A DNA stretch of 64,000 bases. Origin: Methanobacteriaceae archaeon (lineage in GTDB: Archaea; Methanobacteriota; Methanobacteria; Methanobacteriales; Methanobacteriaceae). Below the pieces are notes generated by a model. It did not search any database. It had not been told where the DNA came from and worked only from the letters and a program-made list of their open reading frames with translations. The translations under genes and the position numbers were made by a program. Position 1 is the first letter of the stretch. Every line of letters starts with the position of its first letter. Below, piece by piece: positions 9,896-19,850 of the stretch. The DNA lies in NCBI GenBank assembly GCA_030656015.1, contig JAUSNX010000009.1, positions 96,109 through 160,108 on the forward strand, given 5' to 3'.

Positions 9896-11350
9896 TTAGT
9901 CACTATCCTCTTCATTGAATCTTTCAGGTGAGCCGTTGAGTATGCCACGTATGTTTTTAAGCGGTTGACCAACTCTAATTCCATATTTTGTTATAGTAAT
10001 CTCACGAAGGCCTTTTTCAAAATCACTTAAACGTTTTTTAAGAACTCCTATTGCTTTTCGCATTTCACCACTCATCTCAAAGTAGCGCAAGAATACAATG
10101 TTGTCTGCCAGGTAACTGATTCCAATTTCAGTTACTTTAAGGCCCCCAGTGATATTTTCCACTTCATTTATAAGAATAACTGTAACACCACTACGGGTCA
10201 TGTATTTAGTGATAGAGTGTAAGTGGCTCACTGGATCCTCTCCACGTAAAGATAAGGTGTATCCAGACGTACTATCAATCATTACAATCTTAGATTCATT
10301 AGAATCAACTTCTTCACGTACCAGTTGTGCAAATTCTTCAGGTGAATATCGAAGAGGCTCTACCGGGATTACCTCCAACATACCCGTATTAATCATGCTT
10401 TTGACCGGTATATTAATAGATTCACAACGGTTTATGAGACTTTCTAAACCTTCTTCAAAGGTATATACAACTGAACGTTCACCTCGCCCGGCAGCTTCTT
10501 TCATAAATTGAATTCCAATTGTAGTTTTACCAACACCACTGGGACCACTGATAATAGTTGCTGTGCCTCTTTCTATACCCCCATGTAAAAGTTCGTCCAT
10601 CTCAGGAACCCCTGAAGATATGGTTTCGTGTTTGAACTCTTTTTCTTTTAACATAGGGCGCAAACGAGGATATATTTTCACCCCCTCCGGAGTTATTCTC
10701 ATAGAATGGGTTCCAAAACGAAAACCTGAACCTCTGAATTTACTTACTGAGATACTTCTACCTTCCGAGAAAAAATCAAGGTTAATTATGCCATCACTCA
10801 TGAATTGTAGATCATCGTCCGGATCATTAGCACTAAATTCTGAAGTGAATAGAACTGTAGCGCCTTTATCAGTCAGAAATCTAAGAAAAGAAAGGGCTTG
10901 TTTTCTAAACTGAAATTCATCAGTAGAAAGATATCTAAATTGGGTTATAGGATCTAAAAATACTCTTTGGGGGTTTAATGATTCAATTTTTTCAATAATC
11001 TCGGAGGTAGTCGATTCTCGTTCCACTTCCGCAGGAGAAAATATATCATAAGCCTCCATTTTAGAAAAAAAACTTTCATCAGGACTTAAATCTAAAAAAT
11101 CAATATTATCTACATTAAAGCCCATTTTTTTGGCATTGGAAATAATCTGATCTGTTGGTTCCCCCATGTTAATGAAAAGAACTTTCTCATTATTTTTCAC
11201 ACCTTCAGATAGAAAATGCATTCCCAGAGCAGTTTTACCTGTTCCAGGCATTCCGCGAAGTAGATATGATCTGTTAGGTACAAATCCGCCCATTAAAATT
11301 TCATCAAGCCCTGATATCCCACTGGATAATTTTTCTTTATCATAAGACAT
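9896..11350 (-). CDS. KaiC-like tandem RecA-fold ATPase
   Basis: The protein has 484 residues with two RecA/KaiC domains. The first Walker A is GMPGTGKTALG (residues 33-43), with VFLDPITQF as the Walker B region. The second is GPSGVGKTTIG near residue 270, with IVMIDSTSG. Domain starts are marked by SSGISGLDEILMGGF and SSGVPEMDELLHGGI. This is the archaeal KaiC architecture; in cyanobacteria KaiC is the clock ATPase, while in archaea it is linked to regulation of behaviour and signalling. Here it heads a tight operon with a receiver and a histidine kinase, implying an input to or partner in a two-component pathway. No claim of circadian function is made. Confidence 0.9.
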   Translation of the reverse strand: MSYDKEKLSSGISGLDEILMGGFVPNRSYLLRGMPGTGKTALGMHFLSEGVKNNEKVLFINMGEPTDQIISNAKKMGFNVDNIDFLDLSPDESFFSKMEAYDIFSPAEVERESTTSEIIEKIESLNPQRVFLDPITQFRYLSTDEFQFRKQALSFLRFLTDKGATVLFTSEFSANDPDDDLQFMSDGIINLDFFSEGRSISVSKFRGSGFRFGTHSMRITPEGVKIYPRLRPMLKEKEFKHETISSGVPEMDELLHGGIERGTATIISGPSGVGKTTIGIQFMKEAAGRGERSVVYTFEEGLESLINRCESINIPVKSMINTGMLEVIPVEPLRYSPEEFAQLVREEVDSNESKIVMIDSTSGYTLSLRGEDPVSHLHSITKYMTRSGVTVILINEVENITGGLKVTEIGISYLADNIVFLRYFEMSGEMRKAIGVLKKRLSDFEKGLREITITKYGIRVGQPLKNIRGILNGSPERFNEEDSD

Positions 11351-11992
11351 TGCGTTACCCCAACTCCCAATTATAAGATTAATTAATTAGTAATTTTACT
11401 ATTCTTTATTATTTTTTTATTTTTTATTTGATAAAAAACTTTGGAGAATTATTAAATATTTTTTATAAAAAATGAGAATTAAATTGTATAATTTCAGCTA
11501 AAATCAAAGTTAAATGATTATAAATAAAGAATAAGATTCTAATAATTAATAAAAATTAATTTAAAAATAAATTATTCACCACCCTATTCTAAGATAATTT
11601 CTGATTCTAATTTTATCAAAAACCAATCTTTATGATATTAATTAACATTTAAAAATAACATTTGTTATAATAAGCATTAGAGTATTCCAATTTAAGATAG
11701 AAGATATTATTGATAAAGATTTAATTAGATAATATTGATAGAAAATCCTAATTATGAAATTCCACTGAATTTAGCAGATTAAGCTTTAAATTAAAGAATA
11801 ATGATTTTAAAGTGTAAATAAGTTTAGAATAAATTATTTGTTCATAAAAATATGCATTTAATAGGATAAGTTGATTAAAAATTTAATATAAAAATAATCC
11901 TAAAAATAAAAAATTAACTATTCTTCTTACTGAAATAATTAATTAAACCATTAATTACATTTAATTCTAAAATATTTATTAGGAGATAATAA
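11351..11992. other. Long AT-rich intergenic region
   Basis: This 642-base gap lies between the divergent KaiC operon and the Fe-S protein gene, and must hold both promoters. Runs of A/T, several TATA-like tracts and the motif ACATTTGTTATAATAAG near 11655 were seen. The last resembles the TTGTTAT half-sites upstream of cysK, but only as a single copy. No ORF with a start and ribosome site and no structured RNA was recognised. Confidence 0.4.
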
Positions 11993-12859
11993 ATGGCCAG
12001 AATAACCATATCCGACATTAGTATACAAATCATTAAATCAACCTTCAATCTTCGGTTTTTCATGGCTCGGACATGTCAAAAAATTCCTCCAATGGCTTGG
12101 GCAGCTAATAAACTATTTTTTGAAGGAGATAATATGATAGTACTTCCTAGAGATAGTACTGTTGCTAAAACGAACCTCAATATTGCAGAAATAAACCTTA
12201 ATACTAATATTCCAGTTTCCAATGATACAATACTACCCAGCCAGATATTAAAAGAAATAATAAAAAAATCCAATAACCACGTTATTATGGATTCATGCTT
12301 ATGTCGTGTTTCTAATAATTGTAAGGATTATTCGCATGATTTAGGCTGTTTATTTATGGGCCCTGGTGCCAAAAAAATCTCATCAAAATTAGGAAAAACT
12401 GTGACTGCTGAAGAAGCTATAAATCACGTTGAAAAATGTCAAAAAGCAGGTTTAGTGCATATTATTGGTAGAAACAAACTGGACAGCGTGTGGTTAAATA
12501 CTGGACCTAAAGAAGAACTTTTAACCATTTGTAACTGCTGTCCTTGCTGTTGTTTGTGGAAAATGGCTCCATATCTTCCTGAAAAAATGGGCCGAAGTAT
12601 TGGGCCTATGATTGGTGTGGAACTTAAATTCCGAGAGGATAAATGTTCGGGGTGCAGTAGATGCCTGGAAGATATTTGTTTTGTTAATGCACTGCAACTG
12701 GAAAATGGGAAAGCAAAAATAGATAGAGAAAAATGTAGAATCTGTGGTAGATGTGCGGAGATTTGTAATAATGGTGCCTTGAATGTTATAATGGCCTCTA
12801 ATGCGGTTGAAAGGTCCATTGAGTGTGTTAGTGAGTTAGTAGATGTTGAATTTAAGTAG
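11993..12859 (+). CDS. Cysteine-rich 4Fe-4S dicluster protein
   Basis: The protein has 288 residues. The central region (about 100-200) has conserved unusual motifs, MDSCLCRVSNNCKDY, GCLFMGPGA and ICNCCPCCCLWKM. The C-terminal 60 residues carry a bacterial-type 2[4Fe-4S] ferredoxin domain with CSGCSRCLEDIC and CRICGRCAEICNNG. This architecture occurs in methanogens and sulfate reducers, where it is annotated as a 4Fe-4S binding protein of unknown function; that is from memory. An electron-transfer role in the cytoplasm is likely. The ATG follows TAGGAGATAATAA, a good Shine-Dalgarno. It stands alone on the plus strand. Confidence 0.82.
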   Translation: MARITISDISIQIIKSTFNLRFFMARTCQKIPPMAWAANKLFFEGDNMIVLPRDSTVAKTNLNIAEINLNTNIPVSNDTILPSQILKEIIKKSNNHVIMDSCLCRVSNNCKDYSHDLGCLFMGPGAKKISSKLGKTVTAEEAINHVEKCQKAGLVHIIGRNKLDSVWLNTGPKEELLTICNCCPCCCLWKMAPYLPEKMGRSIGPMIGVELKFREDKCSGCSRCLEDICFVNALQLENGKAKIDREKCRICGRCAEICNNGALNVIMASNAVERSIECVSELVDVEFK

Positions 12860-13156
12860 TTACTTTTATAATTATTTCATTTTTAAAACAAAATATATAA
12901 CAATATTTAAGTTTTTATAAAATATTGCTTTCCCCAAGCCATTCTTGAAGAGGCCTTAAAAAGAATAGAAAATCCAGTAATAGATTATAATCTGCCCAAT
13001 TAAATTATAATTAATTTTATTCACAAAACATTTTTTTTTAAAATATTTTTTAATATTCTATTTAAATAAAAAGAAATAAGTAGAATTTTTTTAATCAATG
13101 AATTAAAAAGAATATTATGAAAAAAATAAAATTTTAAATGATTTTTATATTGTTTT

Positions 13157-13522
13157 TTAATCACTACCTGCCAATATTCCACCAATTGCTCCTCCAACTC
13201 CCATAAATACTATATTAAGAATTAAAGCAGCAATTACAACAGTTGCTCCAGTTACAGCACCTGCTGCAAAACCGGCCAGGCCTCCAAAGATTGTTCCACC
13301 CACAATCAATAAAATAGCCAGTACAATGGCCCCAAATGATCCAGCCACAGTAGCATTCCATATTCCACCGAAGAATCCTTCATGGACCCAATAACCAACA
13401 ATGAAACCTGCTATGAATAGCCCTAAATTCACTCCCCAGTATTGATTTACATAAGCTCCTAACAAATTACCTAATATAATTGCCAGGAAAAATCCGACAA
13501 TAACCGGTCCCCATTTTACCAT
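13157..13522 (-). CDS. Small membrane protein, DUF5518-like
   Basis: The protein has about 121 residues and is almost entirely hydrophobic, with four predicted membrane segments (VIVGFFLAIILGNLLGAYV, LFIAGFIVGYWV, FGAIVLAILLIVGG and a Gly/Ala-rich C-terminal pair). The composition and the ending GGAIGGILAGSD fit the methanobacterial DUF5518 family. The start is taken at MVKWG, because GGGTGATAAT immediately precedes that ATG; an upstream in-frame ATG would add four residues but would place the Shine-Dalgarno inside the gene. No function is known. It is flanked by unrelated single genes. Confidence 0.75.
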   Translation of the reverse strand: MVKWGPVIVGFFLAIILGNLLGAYVNQYWGVNLGLFIAGFIVGYWVHEGFFGGIWNATVAGSFGAIVLAILLIVGGTIFGGLAGFAAGAVTGATVVIAALILNIVFMGVGGAIGGILAGSD

Positions 13523-13753
13523 ATTATCACCCATTATTCAATTAACTCTAAAAAAGGATTTTTTAAAAAAATCATATATTTCTTATATTATATTTTAGTT
13601 AAATAAAGTAATAAAGTTATTGTGAACTATGAACTTTTTAATTAACAAAGATAAAATGCAATTGAATTTAAATTTATTCGATATAAAATCCCTAAACACA
13701 CAAATAGAGTAATAATAACAATTTTAAGATAGATATCCTTTTTTATAAAGATA

Positions 13754-14218
13754 TTATTTGTAACTATTAACCGACCCTATTAGTGTTCCATTTATTATAC
13801 AGTCAAAATTAACCTTATTTTCCCATCCAGCCTCTACAAACATATCCATGTAACTTAATCCAATGATTTTACCATTCTCATTAAGAATTTTACCAATCAT
13901 TTCATTTAATTCATCGACATTGACCTTAGCTTTGGGCATGGACAATCCACCAAGTAAGGCCACTACATCGGCCTGTGGATCTACAGCTTCAGACAATTGC
14001 ATTCCCTGTGGAGTAAGTTTAAAAGACCTGGCACTTTCAATATCAGTTAAGGTAATAAAACAGGACTTTTTATCCCTGACAGCATAAGCAAAAAGCTCTG
14101 CAAATGGCGTGCAAACACCTGGAGCCCCAACAAATGTTATTTTTTCTGCATCAGATACTTGTTCCTTAAATGCTACTATGTTACCATTTAAACCTTCAAA
14201 ATCACTCACTTTTTTCAT
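13754..14218 (-). CDS. DUF2124 family protein
   Basis: The protein has 154 residues, soluble, with an alternating alpha/beta pattern. It carries the motif KITFVGAPGVCTPFAELFAY, then VALLGGLSMPKAKV and LSYMDMFVEAGW. These fit DUF2124, a methanogen-restricted family of unknown role; a Rossmann-like fold is plausible. The ATG start is chosen at MKKVSDF, because TTAGTGATTTCT precedes it. The frame could extend three codons to a GTG that is itself part of that Shine-Dalgarno. Divergent from the M24 peptidase gene, with 141 bases between them. Confidence 0.8.
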   Translation of the reverse strand: MKKVSDFEGLNGNIVAFKEQVSDAEKITFVGAPGVCTPFAELFAYAVRDKKSCFITLTDIESARSFKLTPQGMQLSEAVDPQADVVALLGGLSMPKAKVNVDELNEMIGKILNENGKIIGLSYMDMFVEAGWENKVNFDCIINGTLIGSVNSYK

Positions 14219-14359
14219 AGAAATCACTAATAACTATTTATTTCCTATTTTAATAAACTTAATTAATTCCTAAACTTTTTTTAATCATTAAAAATTTAAT
14301 ATAATTAAATAACAACCAAAGATTATCAATGAAATTTATTCAAATACGGAGTTCTTAAA

Positions 14360-15550
14360 ATGGAAAAAGTTCCTTCCACAGAATTAAAAAATCGTATGAA
14401 ACGGTTTAAAAATCATATGAATTTATCAAATCTCTCTTGGGAAATATCAGTTATTTTCAGTAAAATCAACCAGTATTATTTCACCGGCACCATGCAGGAC
14501 GGAATATTAATTATCCCCCGCGACGGTGAGGCCACCTACTGGGTAAGGCGCAGCTATGAAAGGGCCCTTGATGAATCATTATTTGACAATATTCAACCCA
14601 TGCGAAGTTACCGGGATGCAGTTCCTGATAAAATTCCAGAAACAGTTTATCTGGAAACCGAAGTAGTGCCTCTGGCCATGTATCAAAGATTTCAAAAGCA
14701 TTTCCCCTTTAAGAATATTAAATCAGTTGATAGAGATTTATTAACTGTCCGAGCCATTAAAAGTGATTATGAACTCTCTTTAATGCGAAAATCTGGAAAA
14801 ATTCATGAAAATGTCCTGGAAAATATTGTACCTGAAATTTTAAAAGAAGGTATGAGCGAAGCAGATTTAGCCACAAAGCTTTATTCCATTATGATTAAAG
14901 AGGGCCATCACGGTGTGGCCCGTTTTGGTATGTTTGAAACAGAAATGGTTTTAGGACATGTCTGTTTTGGTGAAAGTTCAATTTATCCATCATATTTTGA
15001 TGGAGCCAGTGGTAATTATGGCTTGGGCCCTGCAGTACCATTAATTGGAAGTCGTCAGAGGAAATTAAAAAAAGGGGATCTGATTTATATAGATATTGGG
15101 TCTGGGGTGGATGGATATCATACTGATAAAACTTGCACCTACATGTTTGGCCAAAATCCTCCAGAACACGTTGCAGAGGCCCAGATTAAATGTGTGGAAG
15201 TTCAAAATGATATAGCCGATATGTTAAGTCCGGGAATGATTCCTTCTGATATTTATAAATCAATTATAGGAAATCTGGATAGTGAATTTTTGGAAAATTT
15301 TATGGGTTTTGGCAATAGAACCGTGCGATTTTTAGGCCATGGCATAGGCCTACAAGTTGATGAAGTACCTGTGATTGCTGAAGGATTCCATGACCCTATA
15401 GAAAATGGAATGGTCTTTGCCCTGGAACCTAAAAAAGGAATTAAAGATGTAGGGATGGTAGGAATAGAAAACACTTTTATTGTTGGGAAAAAGGGTGCAG
15501 AGTGCATTACAGGTGAAAGTGAAGGTTTGATTAGGATAAAACAAAAATAA
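14360..15550 (+). CDS. M24 family metallopeptidase (Xaa-Pro aminopeptidase/dipeptidase-like)
   Basis: The protein has 396 residues. The N-terminal creatinase-like domain spans about 1-145 and the pita-bread catalytic domain about 150-390. The metal ligands appear in order: [15 protein letters not shown] (two Asp), [14 protein letters not shown] (His), FALEPKKG (Glu) and GIENTFIV (Glu). This is the Xaa-Pro peptidase arrangement. Predicted to trim peptides with proline at position 2 in the cytoplasm. The ATG follows ACGGAGTTCTTAAA. It is monocistronic as far as can be seen. Exact substrate unknown, and some homologues act on other amide or ether bonds. Confidence 0.88.
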   Translation: MEKVPSTELKNRMKRFKNHMNLSNLSWEISVIFSKINQYYFTGTMQDGILIIPRDGEATYWVRRSYERALDESLFDNIQPMRSYRDAVPDKIPETVYLETEVVPLAMYQRFQKHFPFKNIKSVDRDLLTVRAIKSDYELSLMRKSGKIHENVLENIVPEILKEGMSEADLATKLYSIMIKEGHHGVARFGMFETEMVLGHVCFGESSIYPSYFDGASGNYGLGPAVPLIGSRQRKLKKGDLIYIDIGSGVDGYHTDKTCTYMFGQNPPEHVAEAQIKCVEVQNDIADMLSPGMIPSDIYKSIIGNLDSEFLENFMGFGNRTVRFLGHGIGLQVDEVPVIAEGFHDPIENGMVFALEPKKGIKDVGMVGIENTFIVGKKGAECITGESEGLIRIKQK

Positions 15551-15588
15551 AAAATATTTAAAGGGGCTATTTAAAAATATATCCCCAA

Positions 15589-16065
15589 TTAATTATCTAT
15601 TTTAATAATATAAATCAAAATGAATCTTGCAGCTTCAATAAATGTGGCTATTACAATACCAAAAAGAGCAAGTATCAAAGCTATTCCCAGTCCCCAAGTA
15701 ATCCATATATTGGAAAACACGAATGGAAACACCACATAAAGATAATAAACTACTAAAATACCAATTATGTTGAGTAAAATTTGAATTAAACTTTTTAACC
15801 AGTCGGAAAAGTAAATTAGAAATATAATATTGGCCACTATATTCGCAACTATGGAAATATTCAAAATCCACAAAATATCATTGAAAGAAGCCGTGATAAA
15901 TGATATATTCCAGGAAACCAGGTTATTGACCACATATAAAAAAATAACATTCACAATTATGGCTATAAGAAACTCTGGCTTTTTAGGTTCTTTTTCTTTT
16001 AAAAATCTTTTTAAATTTATAGAATTTTTACTATCCTGATTTGATTCGTCATTCAATTTGATCAC
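15589..16065 (-). CDS. Uncharacterised four-helix membrane protein
   Basis: The protein has 158 residues. A charged N-terminus (about 1-30, many Lys and Asn) is followed by four hydrophobic segments: EFLIAIIVNVIFLYVVNN, ILNISIVANIVANIIFLIY, IQILLNIIGILVVYYLYV and LGIALILALFGIVIATF. No family recognised. The start is uncertain: the frame opens at a GTG (16065), but CAGTGATCAAA also positions a TTG nine bases downstream. It is convergent with the M24 peptidase gene, with only 38 bases between the stop codons. Confidence 0.65.
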   Translation of the reverse strand: MIKLNDESNQDSKNSINLKRFLKEKEPKKPEFLIAIIVNVIFLYVVNNLVSWNISFITASFNDILWILNISIVANIVANIIFLIYFSDWLKSLIQILLNIIGILVVYYLYVVFPFVFSNIWITWGLGIALILALFGIVIATFIEAARFILIYIIKIDN

Positions 16066-16169
16066 TGTGTTTAGTTATGGTAATTAATAGTAAAAATATT
16101 TTTATGATTATTTAATTCTGAATATAAATTCAAATAAGTTTATAAAATTAATAAATTAAGGGATTAAAA

Positions 16170-16889
16170 ATGAAAAAATGGATAAAAAGCCATGGATTGA
16201 TCATTTATCAAGTTCTATCTGGCCGAAGTAATTCTTTTTTAGTTTCCTCAAATGATAAATTCTTTTTAATAGATACTGGTAGAGCAAGCTCCTGGAAAAA
16301 ATTAAGTAAAAATTTGGATGATATTCTGGGTGAAAACCAGTTATCCTGCTTAATACTTACCCATACTCATTTTGACCATTGCGAAAATGCAACCAAAATT
16401 AAAGAGAAATATAACTGCAAAGTAATCGTTCATAAGTGTGAAGCAAATTATTTAAAAAATGGAGACAGTCCATTACCTAAAGGAACTAATATTTTAACCA
16501 GATTTTTAATTAATTTCATTGGAAAAAGAATTCAAAGCAGATACAAATATGATCCAGTTCATCCAGACATTGAAATTGATGAAAAATTTGATTTAAATAA
16601 ATTTGGATTCCAGGCATACGTCATACCTACTCCTGGCCACTCTCCCGGGTCAATCAGCATAATAATTGATGATGGATTGGCCATTGTGGGGGATGCTATG
16701 TTTGGAGTTTTTAAATGGTCCATATTTCCACCTTTTGCAGACCATATATCATTAATGGTTGAAAGCTGGGGAAAACTTCTTAAAACAGATTGCTCAATCT
16801 ACTTACCTGGCCATGGATCAGAAATTTCTGTAAATTTGTTAGAAAAACAATATAAAAAATATAATAATGATTCAATTAAAAAAGAATGA
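16170..16889 (+). CDS. MBL-fold metallo-hydrolase
   Basis: The protein has 239 residues of the metallo-beta-lactamase fold. The metal-binding signature is LTHTHFDHCENA (HxHxDH). Further ligands are TPGHSPGSISI (His), IVGDAMFG (Asp) and LPGHGSE (His). All five motif positions are intact, so it should be an active di-metal hydrolase, in the glyoxalase-II-like group. Substrate unknown. The ATG follows TAAGGGATTAAAA. A second MBL hydrolase lies 1 kb away (17938-18789) with a fumarylacetoacetase-family gene between them in the opposite direction. Confidence 0.85.
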   Translation: MKKWIKSHGLIIYQVLSGRSNSFLVSSNDKFFLIDTGRASSWKKLSKNLDDILGENQLSCLILTHTHFDHCENATKIKEKYNCKVIVHKCEANYLKNGDSPLPKGTNILTRFLINFIGKRIQSRYKYDPVHPDIEIDEKFDLNKFGFQAYVIPTPGHSPGSISIIIDDGLAIVGDAMFGVFKWSIFPPFADHISLMVESWGKLLKTDCSIYLPGHGSEISVNLLEKQYKKYNNDSIKKE

Positions 16890-16951
16890 AAATCTATGAA
16901 AGTAATTTGAAGTTAGATAATTCAAAAGTAGGCCTAAGTCATTTTAACAAA

Positions 16952-17737
16952 TTAAAAGGAACTAACTACATTCCTTAAAATACCAATACCATCTATTTCT
17001 ACTTCCACACTGTCCCCCACTTGCAAGCTGCCCACACCTGGAGGAGTACCAGTAGCAATTACATCTCCCGGATTTAAAGTCATTATATTTGAGATAAAAT
17101 TAATAATCTTTTCTACAGAGAATATTAGATTTTCTGTATTGGAATCCTGCTTTAATTCACCATTGACCTTTAAAGAAATATTTCTATTATGGGGGTTTAT
17201 ATCTGTCTCAATCCAGGGGCCTAGTGGACAGAATGTATTAAAACTTTTGGATCTGGTCCATTGACCATCCTTTTCCTGTAAATCACGGGCTGTAACATCA
17301 TTAAGGACTGTGTAACCTAAAACATAGTCCATGGCATCTTCTTCTGATACTTTTTCTGCTTTTTTAGAAATAACAATGGCCAGTTCGGCCTCATAGTGAA
17401 CATTATTGCTCTGAGGCGGATAAATAATAGTATCTTCATGGCCTATAACCGTAGTAGAAGGTTTAATAAAAATAATAGGTTCATCAGGAATCTTCATATT
17501 TAATTCTACCGCATGATCGTGGTAATTTAATCCCACAGCCACTACTTTAGATGGGGCAACGGGAGGAAGAATTTTAATGTCCTCCAGCAAATATTCTTGT
17601 TTTTTATCTAAATCTTTATCAGATAATGGGAAATCAAATAGAGATTGACCTATTTCCACCACTTTGTTAGCAATTAATATTCCTGTTTTTGGCTCAAATG
17701 ATGAAGAATCTTGTTTTATGAATCTTAATAGTTTCAT
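16952..17737 (-). CDS. Fumarylacetoacetate hydrolase family protein
   Basis: The protein has 261 residues. It has a short N-terminal domain (1-55) and a FAH catalytic domain. Metal ligands sit in VHYEAELAIVIS (ExE) and VLNDVTARDLQ (Asp), with PSTTVIGHEDTI and GTPPGVGSLQVGD as further family motifs. Homologues act as oxaloacetate tautomerases or decarboxylases, acylpyruvases or dienoate hydratases, so the substrate cannot be assigned from motifs alone. In an archaeon making oxaloacetate by PEP carboxylase, a housekeeping role on oxaloacetate is plausible but inferred. The start follows AGTGATATC, a typical Shine-Dalgarno for this genome. Confidence 0.87.
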   Translation of the reverse strand: MKLLRFIKQDSSSFEPKTGILIANKVVEIGQSLFDFPLSDKDLDKKQEYLLEDIKILPPVAPSKVVAVGLNYHDHAVELNMKIPDEPIIFIKPSTTVIGHEDTIIYPPQSNNVHYEAELAIVISKKAEKVSEEDAMDYVLGYTVLNDVTARDLQEKDGQWTRSKSFNTFCPLGPWIETDINPHNRNISLKVNGELKQDSNTENLIFSVEKIINFISNIMTLNPGDVIATGTPPGVGSLQVGDSVEVEIDGIGILRNVVSSF

Positions 17738-17937
17738 GATATCACTACCCTATTAGATTAAAACTACTTGAAATAATTTTTTCTTAATTAATTTTAACTT
17801 AACCCTAATGAAAATGAATGAAGAATTTATCTATTGATCAGATAGTGAAACATAATTTCTATCGTTTTTATTAAAAACTTTAATCATAGTCGTCACAATA
17901 TTGAATATAAAGAATAAAAATTCAGGGAGTAATTATA

Positions 17938-18789
17938 ATGCAGATTAGTAAATATGTTCACGCTTTAAAAATACCATTTGAAATAAAAACCGAAACGGGA
18001 ATACTTGAAAGATTTGTTTACTCTTATTTAATAGCTGGAGACACTTTAGTTCTAATTGACAGCGGTGTTAAAAACTCAGAAGAGATAATCTTTGATTATA
18101 TGGAAGAAATTGGATTAGATCCTGAAGATCTAACTTTGCTGATTTTAACCCATTCCCATCCAGACCATATTGGTTCTGCCAGTTCTATAAAAAGAAAAAC
18201 ATACTGTGAAGTGGCCGCCCACTGTGGCGAAAAAGAATGGATTGAAGATATTGAATTACAATTCAAAGAAAGACCAGTTCCTAACTTCCATTCTCTAGTG
18301 GATGGGCCTGTGGAGGTCGACATTGTCTTGGAAGATGGAGATGAATTTGAATTGGATGGAAAATTAAATTTAAAGATTATCCACACACCGGGCCATTCTA
18401 ATGGTTCTATTTCTATATTTTTAAGAGAAGAAAAAATATTATTTAGTGGAGATGCCATTCCCCTTAAAGGAGGTTTACCTATTTATGATGATTATAGGGC
18501 CTCCTTAAAATCAGTTCAGAAGTTAAAAGAAATAGAAAAGTTGAAATGCCTTTTATCTTCCTGGGATGATCCACAGCAAGGTGATGAATTGTATCTAATC
18601 TTTGAAGAAGCTATTGATTATTTAAAAACAATAAATGATACTGTGGCCCAAGTTTCTGAATGTGAAGAGGATGCTAATTCACTGGAATTTACAAAAAAGG
18701 TTTTAAAAGAACTGGGAATTCCGGAAATGGCCGCCAATCCTATTGTGGAGAGGAGTTTTCAGGCCAATTTAAGGGAATTGGGAGAATAG
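17938..18789 (+). CDS. MBL-fold metallo-hydrolase
   Basis: The protein has 283 residues. The beta-lactamase-like domain (about 1-210) carries LTHSHPDHIGS (HxHxDH), HTPGHSNGSISIF and LFSGDAIPLKG, with intact metal ligands. The C-terminal 70 residues are helical and extend beyond the minimal fold. It differs from the neighbouring MBL protein at 16170 in sequence and in this tail, so the two are not recent duplicates. Substrate unknown. The ATG follows CAGGGAGTAATTATA. Convergent with the HEAT-repeat gene downstream. Confidence 0.85.
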   Translation: MQISKYVHALKIPFEIKTETGILERFVYSYLIAGDTLVLIDSGVKNSEEIIFDYMEEIGLDPEDLTLLILTHSHPDHIGSASSIKRKTYCEVAAHCGEKEWIEDIELQFKERPVPNFHSLVDGPVEVDIVLEDGDEFELDGKLNLKIIHTPGHSNGSISIFLREEKILFSGDAIPLKGGLPIYDDYRASLKSVQKLKEIEKLKCLLSSWDDPQQGDELYLIFEEAIDYLKTINDTVAQVSECEEDANSLEFTKKVLKELGIPEMAANPIVERSFQANLRELGE

Positions 18790-18863
18790 TGATTATTCAG
18801 TTAATTGAATACTAAATTCTTTATTTTTTTCTTCTAGAATATGTTAAATTTATTAATTTCTTA

Positions 18864-19724
18864 TCAACTAAAGCCCCACTGATCTTTCCAAGGCAAATTA
18901 GTATTACTTTTTCTTTTAAGATATTCATAAACAAAGGCTATTATTAATAAAAACATGAACACTAGGTAGTAATCATATGTATAAAATTGAAAACCATTTT
19001 TAAGAATATAAAATATTCCTATTGCTCCAAATCCAATTATTAAACTTAAAAATGTCAGGAAATATGTTTTATTTTTGTAGCCCAAACGAGTAAATATTCC
19101 ATTAATAATGACAAAAATACCAATCGGAACCAAAAATTTAGGAAAATAAGGAAAGCTAACTAGTCCTTGCATTATAAAAAAGATACCTAAAGCAAATAGT
19201 CCCAATCCAGAATCCTGTTTTCTTTCCACACTTTTTAAATCTTTAATAAAAACTGCATTTCCATGGCCTTTAACACCCCTAAAAAGTGTAAAAATCCCTT
19301 TTTCGTAAACAAGTTCTATGATAGCATTGGCCCCTAAATTTGCAGCTTCTTCTTTTAATTTATTATTGATATCTTCATTTGCAGCACTTTCTGAATGAAT
19401 AGAATCATCAGAACTGGCCGTGATTTTTTTGATTCTGGTGTAAGAATTTTTTATATCAAATGGATATAATTTTATATCTTCTGGCCTAGTTTTAGGATAA
19501 GCATTATTCATTCTGAGGTATTTAATGGCTGTTTCTCGAACAATGGAGTTATCATCATCCATAGCTCCTTTAACTTGTTCAATGGCCGAGCTATCTCCAA
19601 TATTTATCAATGATACAATGGCCTTGTATCGGTGCTGCCATTTATCAGCATTTAATAATTCAATAAGACCATTAATGTCGTTATTTTCTTCTAGTTCCTG
19701 AAATTTATCTTTGAATATAGCCAT
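18864..19724 (-). CDS. HEAT-repeat protein fused to YbjQ-like domain and membrane segments
   Basis: The protein has 286 residues of unusual composition. Residues 1-85 contain two HEAT-like repeats (INGLIELLNADKWQHRYKAI and the following GDSSAIEQVKGAMDDDNS). Residues about 100-170 include LKEEAANLGANAIIELVYEK, like the heavy-metal-binding or YbjQ group. Residues 175-275 hold four hydrophobic segments. So a cytoplasmic protein-interaction head is probably anchored to the membrane. Function unknown. The ATG is preceded by AAGTGATTTC. No operon partner is seen. The domain calls rest on pattern recognition and are moderately sure. Confidence 0.6.
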   Translation of the reverse strand: MAIFKDKFQELEENNDINGLIELLNADKWQHRYKAIVSLINIGDSSAIEQVKGAMDDDNSIVRETAIKYLRMNNAYPKTRPEDIKLYPFDIKNSYTRIKKITASSDDSIHSESAANEDINNKLKEEAANLGANAIIELVYEKGIFTLFRGVKGHGNAVFIKDLKSVERKQDSGLGLFALGIFFIMQGLVSFPYFPKFLVPIGIFVIINGIFTRLGYKNKTYFLTFLSLIIGFGAIGIFYILKNGFQFYTYDYYLVFMFLLIIAFVYEYLKRKSNTNLPWKDQWGFS

Positions 19725-19850
19725 GAAATCACTTAAGAAGATATTATATTATGATTAAATAGTTTTCATATGATAATAAGTTTTCTAATTAATTGTGATA
19801 ATTAAGTGAATCAAAACAAAATAGATATCAAAATTAAGTAATTAACTAAT

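Noticed and set aside
12911..13003. Open 30-codon stretch on the plus strand after the Fe-S gene, with protein-like text FPQAILEEALKRIENPVI
   Set aside because: No start codon or ribosome site, preceded by a stop, and too short to show homology; possibly a remnant but not supportable as a feature.
15551..15588. GGGG ... CCCC arrangement after the M24 peptidase as a hairpin terminator
   Set aside because: Only four pairs with a 16-base loop; too weak to call.
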